Source: Synergistaceae bacterium
Lineage (GTDB): Bacteria > Synergistota > Synergistia > Synergistales > Aminobacteriaceae
DNA: 64,000 nucleotides
Direction of reading: 5' to 3'
NCBI GenBank assembly: GCA_009783355.1
Contig: WRHH01000009.1
Coordinates: 1 to 64,000, forward strand
Shown: positions 54,629 through 63,091 of the stretch, one piece after another
Numbering within the stretch: the first letter of the stretch is position 1
Layout of the letters: each line of letters opens with the position of its first letter
Notes under the pieces: model-generated
The model's input: the letters and a program-made list of their open reading frames with translations, nothing else
What the model was told of the DNA's origin: nothing
The model's database searches: none
Translations under genes and position numbers: made by a program

Positions 54629-55840
54629 TCACGCCACTGCTTCCCCCATCTTATAAACACTTGATATCACGGGCGAACCTAAACGATATGCCAAGCCCGC
54701 CGGGGAATCGCAGTCCAAAACTACAAAATCCGCTTTTTTGCCCGCTTCGAGGCTTCCGACGTCCCGTTCTTTGCCTATCGCGCGCGCGGCGTTCAGAGTA
54801 CATGCCGTGAGAGCTTCGTCGCCCGACATATTCATTCCTAATACTCCCAGCATGAAAACAAACGGCATGGATTGACAGTAACATGAACCCGGGTTGCAGT
54901 CCGTAGCAAGGGCTACCTTTACGCCCGCATCTATCATTTTTCGGGCTCTTGCGAAAGGTTTGCGAAGGCTCAGCGCGGTTGCCGGAAGAAGTACAGCAAT
55001 AGTTCCGGCTCTTGCCATAGCTGATATCCCTTCGTCCGACGCCGCAAGAAGGTGTTCTGCGGAATGCGCCCCGACTTCAGCGGCGAGCGACGCGCCGCCC
55101 ATAGAATGCACTTCATCGGCGTGAATTTTAAGTTTAAATCCTGAAGCCGCAGCCGCATTGAGCATTCTGCGGCTTTGTTCAATTGAAAAAACGCCTTCTT
55201 CACAGAAGACATCGAAGAATTTGGCAATTCTCTGATGTTTAACGGCTTTTAGCATGTCGTTGATTACAATATTTACATATTCGTCAGGGTTGCCCTTAAA
55301 TTGGGGCGGGACGGCATGGGCGCCCATGAAAGTCGGGACTATGTCGAGCGGCATTTCACGCCCTATCCTGTCTATTACGCGCAGCATTTTAAGCTCAAGC
55401 TCTGTGCTGAGCCCGTATCCGCTCTTTATCTCAAGCGTAGTAGTCCCGTTTACGAGCATTTGATTTACTCGAATTGAGGATATTGTGAAGAGCTCTTGTT
55501 CCGATAGGGATTCCACGCTGCGTACGGACGAGAGAATTCCTCCTCCCGCCTTGAGGATGTCAAGATATTCTTTTCCTCCGAGGCGCATATTGAACTCGGA
55601 CTCTCTCGTGGCGCCAAAACATGAGTGCGTATGCGAGTCAACAAATCCCGGTATAACTGTGGCGCCACAGAGATCTATTTCATGAAGCCCGTCCAGCAAC
55701 AAACGCTGCCTGTTATCCATCTCTCCGACTGAAACTATCCTTCCGTTTTCCACTAAAATATAGCCTTTCGGATACAATTCAACATTGCCCTGCGATGTCG
55801 GAGTGAAAATACGAGCGTTAAAAAAAAGTTTTCTGATCAT
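54629..55840 (-). CDS. hutI: Imidazolonepropionase
   Basis: 403 residues from the ATG at 55838-55840 (a TTG at 55846 is the alternative). The third step of histidine degradation, opening imidazolone propionate to N-formimino-glutamate. Amidohydrolase motifs: GFVDSHTHSCFG (metal His-x-His), LKIHADEVHSMGGASLAAEVGAHSAEH, LATDCNPGSCY. The start lies 3 nt before the hutH stop, so the two are coupled. hutU (urocanase) and the formiminoglutamate step are not in this window. Confidence 0.94.
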   Translation of the reverse strand: MIRKLFFNARIFTPTSQGNVELYPKGYILVENGRIVSVGEMDNRQRLLLDGLHEIDLCGATVIPGFVDSHTHSCFGATRESEFNMRLGGKEYLDILKAGGGILSSVRSVESLSEQELFTISSIRVNQMLVNGTTTLEIKSGYGLSTELELKMLRVIDRIGREMPLDIVPTFMGAHAVPPQFKGNPDEYVNIVINDMLKAVKHQRIAKFFDVFCEEGVFSIEQSRRMLNAAAASGFKLKIHADEVHSMGGASLAAEVGAHSAEHLLAASDEGISAMARAGTIAVLLPATALSLRKPFARARKMIDAGVKVALATDCNPGSCYCQSMPFVFMLGVLGMNMSGDEALTACTLNAARAIGKERDVGSLEAGKKADFVVLDCDSPAGLAYRLGSPVISSVYKMGEAVA

Positions 55841-55842
55841 CG

Positions 55843-57387
55843 TCAATCCAACCTTCCTATAACTGATTCAACGGCGTTTAAAAGTCCTTCTCCATACATT
55901 AGCGAATGCATTTTCATGATAAGCGGGTGCAAATACTCATCTTTTTCCAGGAAATGTATATGTTTGCGTATAAACTGATGCGCGGCGAGAGTCCCGTCTC
56001 CCGGTTTATATTGGGGCGTGAAGTCAAGCGCCTGCGCTCCCATCAGGAATTCTATTGCCAGAACTTTACGGGTATTGTCAAGTATTACAGAAGCTTTCCT
56101 TGCGGAAAACCCTCCCATGGAGACATGATCCTCCTGGTTTGCCGAAGTCGGGATTGAATCGACGCAGGACGGATGGGCAAGCACCTTGTTTTCAGAGACT
56201 ATAGCTGCGGAAGTGTATTGAGGGATCATATACCCGCTGTTGAGCCCGCTGTCGGAGACGAGAAAAGGCGGCAAATCAGAAAGGGAACTGTCAACAAGCC
56301 TTGCTTGGCGACGCTCTGAAATGCTCGCAATTTCAGCCATGGCTATGCCAAAAAAGTCCATGCAGAGTGCAATTGGCTGACCGTGAAAATTACCTCCGCT
56401 CAACGCTTCCCTATCATCGGGGAAAATAAGAGGATTATCCGTCACGGCGTTAATTTCTATCTCGATATTTGAACGAATGAAATCTATAGCGTCGCGGCTT
56501 GCCCCGTGAACCTGCGGAGCGCAACGCATTGAATAAGCGTCCTGAACGCGGTTATGTTTGTAGTTTTCAATTATTTGGCTGTTGCTCATTATCCGTCTCA
56601 TATTTGAAGCGACGTCTCCCTGCCCTTTATATGGGCGAAGCGCGTGAGTGCGCGGGTCAAACGCATATGGAACGCCATGCAGCGCCTCAATTGAGATTGA
56701 GGCCGCAATATCTGCGAGTTTTGCAAGCTTAATCCCGTCGATGACGCAAAGAGCGGCTATCGCCGCCATCACCGCCGTTCCATTATTGAGCGCTATTCCT
56801 TCTTTTGCGCCAAGCTTCAACGGCTTGAGTCCGGCGGCGTGAAGAGCCTCGCCGGCATTCACTTCGCGTCCTTTGTAACGGACATTTCCAATTCCAAGAA
56901 GCGCCACGCCAAGATGAGAGAGCGGGCAAAGGTCTCCGCTCGCGCCGACTGAACCCTGACAAGGTATCAAAGGATGTATTTCCGCATTTAGAAGGTCTAT
57001 GAGTCCTTGCAGAGTATTCAAACTTATGCCTGAAAATCCGCGCGAAAGAGTATTGATACGCAAAAGCATTATTGCCCGCGTTATCTCCTCCGAATAAGCC
57101 TCTCCTATACCGCAGGAATGGCTTAACAAAAGATTTTCCTGAAGCTTACTCCTGTCCTGCTGAGAGATTTTAACCGAGGCGAGCTTTCCGAATCCCGTAG
57201 TTACTCCGTAAACAATCTCGTCCGATTTACTCCACTCGTCCACAATAGCGGCGGCCTTTTCGACCGCTGCAACCGCGCTTTCGCTTAGCTTAACCTTGGC
57301 GCCTCCTCGAACAACTTTTACTATGTCGTCAAGGGTCAATGACATTCCTTCAAGGATTATTTCTTTTTCAGCCGTCAATTGGATCAC
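55843..57387 (-). CDS. hutH: Histidine ammonia-lyase
   Basis: 514 residues. It deaminates histidine to urocanate. The MIO cofactor triad Ala-Ser-Gly is in GSVGASGDLCPLSHL (about 140-155); YGVTTGFGKL near the N-terminus and SANQEDHVSMG near 400 are also standard. The frame starts at a GTG (57385-57387) with AAAGG very close; a TTG at 57378 would be better spaced. First gene of hutH-hutI, divergent from lysZ by 175 bp. Confidence 0.95.
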   Translation of the reverse strand: MIQLTAEKEIILEGMSLTLDDIVKVVRGGAKVKLSESAVAAVEKAAAIVDEWSKSDEIVYGVTTGFGKLASVKISQQDRSKLQENLLLSHSCGIGEAYSEEITRAIMLLRINTLSRGFSGISLNTLQGLIDLLNAEIHPLIPCQGSVGASGDLCPLSHLGVALLGIGNVRYKGREVNAGEALHAAGLKPLKLGAKEGIALNNGTAVMAAIAALCVIDGIKLAKLADIAASISIEALHGVPYAFDPRTHALRPYKGQGDVASNMRRIMSNSQIIENYKHNRVQDAYSMRCAPQVHGASRDAIDFIRSNIEIEINAVTDNPLIFPDDREALSGGNFHGQPIALCMDFFGIAMAEIASISERRQARLVDSSLSDLPPFLVSDSGLNSGYMIPQYTSAAIVSENKVLAHPSCVDSIPTSANQEDHVSMGGFSARKASVILDNTRKVLAIEFLMGAQALDFTPQYKPGDGTLAAHQFIRKHIHFLEKDEYLHPLIMKMHSLMYGEGLLNAVESVIGRLD

Positions 57388-57505
57388 TGCCTTTATTAAT
57401 TTATGTTTATGGTCTCTCTATTATACTACCAATATAGACGTTAATTCTCCTATTTGAAATGTTTATACTTTAAAGCGATAAAATTATAAACTATTTTTCA
57501 TTTTA

Positions 57506-57545
57506 TTGACATATATGGTAATATAGTTTATTATTGTGCGACAAT
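57506..57545 (+). promoter_or_regulatory. lysZJK promoter with overlapping palindrome
   Basis: TTGACA (57506-57511), 17-nt spacer, TATTAT (57529-57534). ATTGT-GCG-ACAAT (57533-57545) is a 13-bp palindrome covering the end of the -10 and the start site, a likely operator. It lies in the region shared with the divergent hut genes. Confidence 0.65.
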
Positions 57546-57562
57546 GAAAACAAGGTGATGAA

Positions 57563-58411
57563 ATGAAAGAAATTCTTAAGGTAAACAGAGGCGTGGTGAA
57601 AATAGGGGGAGCGATTGGGAACGACCCGTCAAATCTCTTAGAGGAACTTGCCATACGGGTAAGAAACGGCGAAAAATGGATATTGGTTCATGGGGCGTCG
57701 GGTCACATGGAGATTATTTGTAAATCATGCGGGATAGAGCCTGTTTATGTTATGAGCCCAAGCGGATACAGAAGCCGGTTTGTGGGAGAAAGAGAACTCG
57801 TTCTTTTTGAGGCGGCGTGCAGCAGTTATTCCGTCGAGCTCGCGTGGAAGCTCGGAAAGCTCGGAGTTGGGGCGATACCTCTATATCCGAAATTGGATGT
57901 AACGGCAAAAGCAGTGCGCAAGGACAACCTGCGTTCCGTGGAAAATGGAAAAGTGCGTATTCTACGCGGGAATTACAGCGGTTCAGTATGCGGGTTTGAA
58001 CCATTGCCAGTAATCGAGGCATGGGATAATGACCTTCTTCCGATGCTTCCTCCATTGGCCTCGGATTCTTCCGGCAACAGCCTCAATGTTGACGGAGATC
58101 GCATGGCGGCTGCCGCAGCATCGGCTGTGAACGCCGATGTATTGATAATATTAAGCAATGTTCCGGGTATGCTGCGCGATATAAGTGACCCGAAAAGCCG
58201 CGTGGAAAGAGGGAGCCTGGACATGTGGAGCGAACTTGAAAATCTTGCTGCGGGAAATATGAAGAGAAAGCTTCTCGCTGCGAAAGAAGCTCTTGAGGGA
58301 AATGTTGAAAAAGTTATATTAGCGGACAGCCGCATTGATAAACCAATATACAACGCGCTTACGGGAGGAGGAACAACATTATGTCGAACATCTATGGCGG
58401 ACGGGGGCTAG
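57563..58411 (+). CDS. lysZ: [LysW]-aminoadipate/glutamate kinase
   Basis: 282 residues, amino-acid kinase family, LysZ type rather than ArgB: VVKIGGAIGN, LVHGASGHMEIICKSCGI, SPSGYRSRFVGERE, then SLNVDGDRMAAAAASAVNADVLIILSNVPGMLRD. It phosphorylates the side chain of aminoadipate (lysine) or glutamate (ornithine/arginine) while the amino group is held by LysW. The C-terminus overlaps lysJ by 31 bp. GGTGATG lies upstream. LysW, LysX and LysY are not present here, so the cluster is partial. Confidence 0.85.
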   Translation: MKEILKVNRGVVKIGGAIGNDPSNLLEELAIRVRNGEKWILVHGASGHMEIICKSCGIEPVYVMSPSGYRSRFVGERELVLFEAACSSYSVELAWKLGKLGVGAIPLYPKLDVTAKAVRKDNLRSVENGKVRILRGNYSGSVCGFEPLPVIEAWDNDLLPMLPPLASDSSGNSLNVDGDRMAAAAASAVNADVLIILSNVPGMLRDISDPKSRVERGSLDMWSELENLAAGNMKRKLLAAKEALEGNVEKVILADSRIDKPIYNALTGGGTTLCRTSMADGG

Positions 58412-59514
58412 AAATATCGAGCGGCATAGGAGCGGAAGTAAAGGACAGCTCGGGGAAATATTATATAGATTTTTTATGCGGAAACGGTTCAGAGTTATTT
58501 GGGCATTGTCATCCGGCGCTTATGAAAGCGGCGCATGAAGCGCTGAACTACCCGTGGACATGTTCTCCGGGTTTGCAGAATACAGCAAGGGATGGTTTCC
58601 GTAAAATCCTATCAGGGTTAATGCAAAACGGAAAGGTTTTCTTGTGCAACAGCGGAACCGAGGCAATTGAAGCATCCATAAAGCTTGCCATAAGCATAAG
58701 CGCTGAAAGAGGCAAGCGTAAAAAAATAATAGCGCTGAGAAGAGCTTTTCATGGAAGAACAATGGGCGCCCTCGCGATGACGTTCAATCCTGTCTATAAA
58801 AAATCGTGGTCAGAATTCTTAATTCCGGTGCAGCATGTAAAAATGGAAGAAGCCGCCGACGCAATTGATAATGATACCGCTTTCGTTATAGCGGAGCCGA
58901 TGCAGGGGGAAGGCGGAGTGTTTCCGATGAGCGAGGTTATTGCCCGCAATATCACAGAAAAATGCAAACGTACCGGAACTTTAATCATAGCGGACGAGAT
59001 CCAGTCGGGCTGGGGACGTTGCGGCGCTATATTGGCAAGTCATGACATAGGGCTTGAACCGGATATCGTGGCATTGGCAAAAGGAATCGCGGGCGGTCTT
59101 CCTATTGGGGTAGTCGTTTGGAAAGGAGAAATAGGCGATTTCCCCGCGCGCGGACATGGTAGCACATACGGAGGAAACCCTGTTTGCGCCTCGGTGGGAA
59201 TTGCCTCCTGGCAGCTTCTCCTACAGGAAAAACTACCTGATAGGGCTGTGACGAACGGAAATACGTTTGTATCTATGCTGAGAGAGATAAATTCTCCGTT
59301 CATAACTGAAATAAGGCATAAAGGGCTGCTTATAGGGGTAGAGCTTACGCTTAAGTCGGAGCCGGTAGTAAAAGCATTACAGGATAAAGGAGTACTTGCT
59401 CTTCCCGCAGGGCCGCAAGTGCTACGTTTCCTTCCCCCGTTTGTGGCGGAAGAAAGACATTTTAGAGAAGTCACGCAAATACTTAAGAATACCTTAGAGG
59501 AAATAGAGCCATAA
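58381..59514 (+). CDS. lysJ: [LysW]-aminoadipate/glutamate semialdehyde aminotransferase
   Basis: 377 residues, class III PLP aminotransferase. NSGTEAIEASIKLA (phosphate pocket), RRAFHGRTMGALAMT, IADEIQSGWGRCG, and ALAKGIAGGLPIGVV, whose Lys binds PLP. The substrate is LysW-bound semialdehyde, giving LysW-lysine or LysW-ornithine. ArgD-type enzymes are similar; the call as LysJ rests on its neighbours. GGAGGAGGAAC precedes the ATG inside lysZ. Confidence 0.83.
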   Translation: MSNIYGGRGLEISSGIGAEVKDSSGKYYIDFLCGNGSELFGHCHPALMKAAHEALNYPWTCSPGLQNTARDGFRKILSGLMQNGKVFLCNSGTEAIEASIKLAISISAERGKRKKIIALRRAFHGRTMGALAMTFNPVYKKSWSEFLIPVQHVKMEEAADAIDNDTAFVIAEPMQGEGGVFPMSEVIARNITEKCKRTGTLIIADEIQSGWGRCGAILASHDIGLEPDIVALAKGIAGGLPIGVVVWKGEIGDFPARGHGSTYGGNPVCASVGIASWQLLLQEKLPDRAVTNGNTFVSMLREINSPFITEIRHKGLLIGVELTLKSEPVVKALQDKGVLALPAGPQVLRFLPPFVAEERHFREVTQILKNTLEEIEP

Positions 59515-59515
59515 T

Positions 59516-60592
59516 ATGGAAAAGAACAAAGAGATAGAATTACTGACGCGGTTAGTCAATATAAAAAGCGAAACATATAACGAAACTGAAGCATGCGAAC
59601 ACTTTGCGCGCGTTTTACCTTCGTTCGGGTGGGGTTCTATTAAAATTGATGAAGTTGGAAATGTAATAGCTCAAAGAGGCAACGGTTCAAAAGAGATTAT
59701 GCTTCTCGGGCATATAGATACCGTTCCAGGAGGCCCTCTAGCGCGAATTGACGGAAACGTGCTGTGGGGAAGGGGCAGCGTGGACGCAAAAGGGCCACTA
59801 TGTGCGCTTACCGTTGCAGGAGGCATTGCCGACATTCCGCCGGACTGGAGAATTACGTTGATAGCAGCTGTGGGTGAAGAAGGAGATTACCCCGGAGCGG
59901 TTCACATAATCCCAAAATACTCGCCCGCAGGCTGCATAATAGGAGAACCTTCCGGCACTAGTGGAATTACTATCGGATACAGAGGATTTCTCCGCGCTAA
60001 GCTACATGCGCGGGATGAAGGAGTGCACCGTAGCAGGAGCGCGGGGCCGATAACGGCAACGCTTCATGCCGCATCTGACATAATGCGTATGGTTGAGGCT
60101 AAGGATAAGCCGGACAGGCCGGTTATTGAACGCCCATCGGGCGCTATCATGTCGATGCTCGGGAAAGAAGAGGGCGCGCGCTCAGCATTGATAGATTTAG
60201 ATATCAGGCTGCCCATAGGAGCTGATATCGAAGGATATATAAGCGCTTTAAAGGAGATATCAAATAGCAACAATGTCCAGATTGATATCTTATCTGCGAT
60301 GCCGGCGTACTTAGTCGATAAGAACAACCCCATGGCAAGAGCGCTGCGCATAGCAGTCCGCAATGAAGGGTTATCGCCGCGCATTTACGCAAAAGGCGGA
60401 AGCGCGGATTTCAATCTGGCAGCCGACTGGCATTGCCCTATAGCCGCATACGGGCCGGGAGACTCAAAACTTGACCATACGAATGAAGAACACCTTGATC
60501 TTGAGTCATATATGACCTCAATATCAATACTGAAGAACGGAATTGAAAGATTTGTAAAGAGTTGCGAGTGGCAAGTTGCGAGTTGCGAGTAA
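59516..60592 (+). CDS. lysK: [LysW]-lysine/ornithine hydrolase
   Basis: 358 residues, M20-type metallopeptidase that frees lysine or ornithine from LysW. Metal motifs: LLGHIDTVPG (about 63-72), GRGSVDAKGPL (about 83-93), VGEEGDYPGAVH (about 120-131), GEPSGTSGITIGYRG, and KGGSADFN. The start is 1 nt after the lysJ stop. The last residues (SCEWQVASCE) are encoded by a GCGAGTT heptamer array, so the native end has been extended by repeat DNA. Confidence 0.85.
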   Translation: MEKNKEIELLTRLVNIKSETYNETEACEHFARVLPSFGWGSIKIDEVGNVIAQRGNGSKEIMLLGHIDTVPGGPLARIDGNVLWGRGSVDAKGPLCALTVAGGIADIPPDWRITLIAAVGEEGDYPGAVHIIPKYSPAGCIIGEPSGTSGITIGYRGFLRAKLHARDEGVHRSRSAGPITATLHAASDIMRMVEAKDKPDRPVIERPSGAIMSMLGKEEGARSALIDLDIRLPIGADIEGYISALKEISNSNNVQIDILSAMPAYLVDKNNPMARALRIAVRNEGLSPRIYAKGGSADFNLAADWHCPIAAYGPGDSKLDHTNEEHLDLESYMTSISILKNGIERFVKSCEWQVASCE

Positions 60593-60619
60593 AGCAAAGA
60601 CAAAAGGCAAAGGCAAAAG
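60559..60619. repeat. GCGAGTT heptamers plus GCAAAG/GACAAA hexamers
   Basis: Four 7-bp units (60559-60590) reading into the lysK stop, followed by 6-bp units to about 60619. Confidence 0.75.
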
Positions 60620-61318
60620 ATTATAACCGCGAACCACGCTAAACACGCGAAATAATACCAAAAATTGCGAGCACAATAACCTTGTAGCGGCGGATCTCGG
60701 CGATGGCAAACTTGCAAAGGCGACAGATAGACCTTGCCCTCTTCGCTCGCGTGCTTAGTATTGAATACTGGAAAACTATGTTCCTCGCTATGTTTTCGGC
60801 TCGACCCTTGCCTACTTGCCAGGCGCGCTGCGGCAATAACTGTAAGATGCATCCCTACGGGATGCAAAAAATTAATGACAACGCTTTCTACCAAAAGATG
60901 CATCCCTACGGGATGCTGATTTGACTAACGAGTAGGCGCTGTAACTTGCAATAATGGCTACAGGTTTTAAAAAGTGACTTCGCATCAAATTCACCTGAGA
61001 TGCGAAGCCGCTTTTATTCTGTTGATCCCGCTAATATAGCCATTTGTTGTGCCTCTAAACAGCCAAAGTTAAGAGGCGGCAGATAAGCAGCGAGCGACAC
61101 TAGGTCTTCCTGACCGTCGGCGTCCCGTGCCGATTGCTATGATATCGTCAATAAACCAGACGACCGGCAAATCATGGTTTCAAACACGGGTCGCCCATGG
61201 GCGCCACCCCTACGCGTATAAAACCGGCAACACAAAGCATTTGGCGCGGGCGGCTACAAGCCGCCCCTACAAAGCTAAATTTGACAACCCAAAGTTTTTA
61301 CTTTTGTCTTTGTCTTTC
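60620..61318. repeat. Long repeat-filled intergenic region
   Basis: No gene. Contents: a CGCGAACCACGCTAAACACG module (60628-60655); two GCATCCC-TAC-GGGATGC hairpins (60849-60865, 60900-60916); the lysK-side terminator (60979-61018); a partial 51-bp-unit copy (about 61090-61115); a ~100-bp module shared with 31325-31432 (61117-61211); a GGGCGGCT/AGCCGCCC palindrome (about 61250-61268) shared with the MITE; and CTAATCC/GTCTTT arrays from 61301 to 61350, running into the permease 3' end. Confidence 0.65.
60972..61018 (+). terminator. Hairpin terminator after lysZJK
   Basis: TTCGCATC (60979-60986) pairs with GATGCGAA (60999-61006), extended by flanking bases, then GCCGCTTTTATT. It is far (about 390 bp) from the lysK stop. 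Confidence 0.5.
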
Positions 61319-62728
61319 CTAATCCCTGTCTTTTCTAATCCCTGTCTTTATCCCTCTCTCCTCCGGCGTCCCCGGAATGAGGTTGTCGCAAATTGCGGCG
61401 CAGAGCCCTGCCACTGCCATCTGAGTTTTCAAGAGAGCCCATATCATCCCGCCTAAAGTTGTCACAAGTTCGTTTGCTCCCTCCGGCATAAATACGGCTT
61501 TGTTCGCGTCGACCCATCCCGGAAGTCCCTGAGACATAAGGAACGCAAAGCCTACTATCAGGATATTTCTCTGGCTGCTCATATCCGCCCTCATAAGCAC
61601 TTGAACGCCAAGGGCGCCTATCGTTCCAAAGAGAGCAATATAAGCGCCGCCAATTATGGCGCTCGGCATTGTGGCAATGAGAGCTCCAAGTTTCCCGACG
61701 AAACTCATTAAGATGAGTATGACGGCGCCGGTTCGGACGACGTTTCTTGAAGCAACGCCGGTCAGGTTTATGAGCCCGATATTTTCAGTATACGACGTGG
61801 TGCCGACGGCGCCGAAAATACCGCCTGAAAGCGCGCAGCAAAGCCCTTCCGCTCCTATTCCGCGCGCTATCGTTTTTTCGTCTGGGTCATCCACTCCGCA
61901 GGAATAAGAACACGAGTGATAGTCTCCTATAGTTTCAATCATAACGGCAAAGAATCCGGCAAGTATTGCGCCTATTGCAAGAGCGCTGAATTTTGGAATG
62001 CCCCATGCCCACACCGATGTCTTGAAATCCCGGAGCCATGCTGCCTCATTTACAACATCAAGGTTAATATAAGCGGGGTGCTCTGCAACAAAAATACCGG
62101 CTTTTGAAAGTCCGAAGCAAACAAGATAAGTCATTACTATTGCGGACAATATAGCAAAAATATTGGCAAACTTATTTTTGCTTACAAGGCTGAAAAGCAT
62201 TATCAACACAACTACTGAGAGCGACGCCGGCCAATATTCGGATGCCGAACCAATGGCGACGGGAGCGAGTGAAAAGCCTATCGCCATTATCGTTGGGCCA
62301 ATAACTACCGGAGTTATTAATTTGCGGATATGTCCGATAATCCCGGAATAGCCCAAGAGCGCGAGGACAATTCCCCCCACAATAAGAGCTCCTCCGAGAT
62401 ACTGCATGGTGACATCCGGCCCCTGCGCCCCATACACTCCTATTATAGTCATGACGGGCGGGATAAAACTGAAGCTTGACCCCTGAACTATTGGCAGCCC
62501 TGTGCCAAGCTTCGGATGAGTCTGGATAAGGGTGCTTATCCCCATCGCCAGATAAACGCAAGATATAAGCAATCCTGTTTCGAGCTTATCCATACCCATA
62601 GCAGGGCCAAAAATCAAAGGGACAAGAGTAGTTGCGCCGAACAGAGTGAGAACATGCTGGGCGCCAGCCAATATCATTATTGGAAATGACGGCGTATCTT
62701 CAATTTTGTAAATAACTTTTTTTGCCAT
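61319..62728 (-). CDS. Uracil/xanthine permease (NCS2 family)
   Basis: 469 residues from the ATG at 62726-62728 (AGGAGG 10-11 nt upstream). About 12-14 membrane helices. NCS2 marks: GLPIVQGSSFSFIPP (about 77-91), AVMIETIGDYHS with the key Glu, and GAVGTTSYTENIGLINLTGVASRNVV. It imports uracil or a related base with protons (UraA-like); xanthine is less likely given the leader. The last residues (about RKDRD) come from CTAATCC/GTCTTT repeat DNA. Expression is probably set by the attenuator upstream. Confidence 0.88.
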   Translation of the reverse strand: MAKKVIYKIEDTPSFPIMILAGAQHVLTLFGATTLVPLIFGPAMGMDKLETGLLISCVYLAMGISTLIQTHPKLGTGLPIVQGSSFSFIPPVMTIIGVYGAQGPDVTMQYLGGALIVGGIVLALLGYSGIIGHIRKLITPVVIGPTIMAIGFSLAPVAIGSASEYWPASLSVVVLIMLFSLVSKNKFANIFAILSAIVMTYLVCFGLSKAGIFVAEHPAYINLDVVNEAAWLRDFKTSVWAWGIPKFSALAIGAILAGFFAVMIETIGDYHSCSYSCGVDDPDEKTIARGIGAEGLCCALSGGIFGAVGTTSYTENIGLINLTGVASRNVVRTGAVILILMSFVGKLGALIATMPSAIIGGAYIALFGTIGALGVQVLMRADMSSQRNILIVGFAFLMSQGLPGWVDANKAVFMPEGANELVTTLGGMIWALLKTQMAVAGLCAAICDNLIPGTPEERGIKTGIRKDRD

Positions 62729-62758
62729 TAACAACGACCTCCTAACAATTTTCTATAT

Positions 62759-62784
62759 AAAAAAAGCCGCCTTAAAAAGGCGAC
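62759..62784 (-). terminator. Attenuator hairpin before the uracil permease
   Basis: On the minus strand GTCGCCTT-TTT-AAGGCGGC (62784-62766) then TTTTTTT. It begins 3 nt after the leader-peptide stop and ends about 30 nt before the permease start. Positioned as a conditional terminator. Confidence 0.8.
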
Positions 62785-62787
62785 GTT

Positions 62788-62889
62788 TTAAACAAATAAT
62801 CTCCATATTTCTTGTATAAAATAAGGAAAAAATAAGAAGGGCGATTTGTAAATCGCAACGCTGAAAGTTGTACGCTCCTTAAATCTCAT
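62788..62889 (-). CDS. 33-residue leader peptide of the uracil permease attenuator
   Basis: ATG at 62887-62889 with a near-ideal TTGGAGG 7 nt before; stop TAA at 62788-62790. Residues start MRFKERTTFSVAIYK and continue with the Phe/Pro/Tyr-rich SPFLFFPYFIQ, encoded by a U-rich stretch (62840-62813). Within it, GCGATTT/AAATCGC (62841-62856) can form a pause-type hairpin just before the U-rich run. A ribosome at the stop would cover the 5' arm of the terminator. This parallels the pyrBI leader of E. coli, in which UTP level controls RNA polymerase pausing. Confidence 0.65.
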   Translation of the reverse strand: MRFKERTTFSVAIYKSPFLFFPYFIQEIWRLFV

Positions 62890-62924
62890 CTTTTCCTCCA
62901 AGATTTTACTGAATTATGTATAGG

Positions 62925-62953
62925 AGCATATCACATAAGTCGATATTTAACAA
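62925..62953 (-). promoter_or_regulatory. Candidate promoter of the permease leader
   Basis: On the minus strand TTGTTA (62953-62948), 17-nt spacer, TATGCT (62930-62925). The start would be some 30 nt before the leader ATG. Confidence 0.5.
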
Positions 62954-63091
62954 TTATAAAAACAATTATGAAATACCGATAACCAAAAAAGCGTTTTGTG
63001 TTGAATAATTCAGCTTAATAATGTAAATTATTATAGATATGAGATATAGAATTAAAGAATATATTTGAAAATAGAAGAGGAGAGTTGTTTG

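Noticed and set aside
57563-58411. Ordinary ArgB acetylglutamate kinase
   Set aside because: The SPSGYRSRFVGERE and SLNVDGDR patterns and the linked LysK-type hydrolase fit the LysW pathway better than acetyl-ornithine synthesis.
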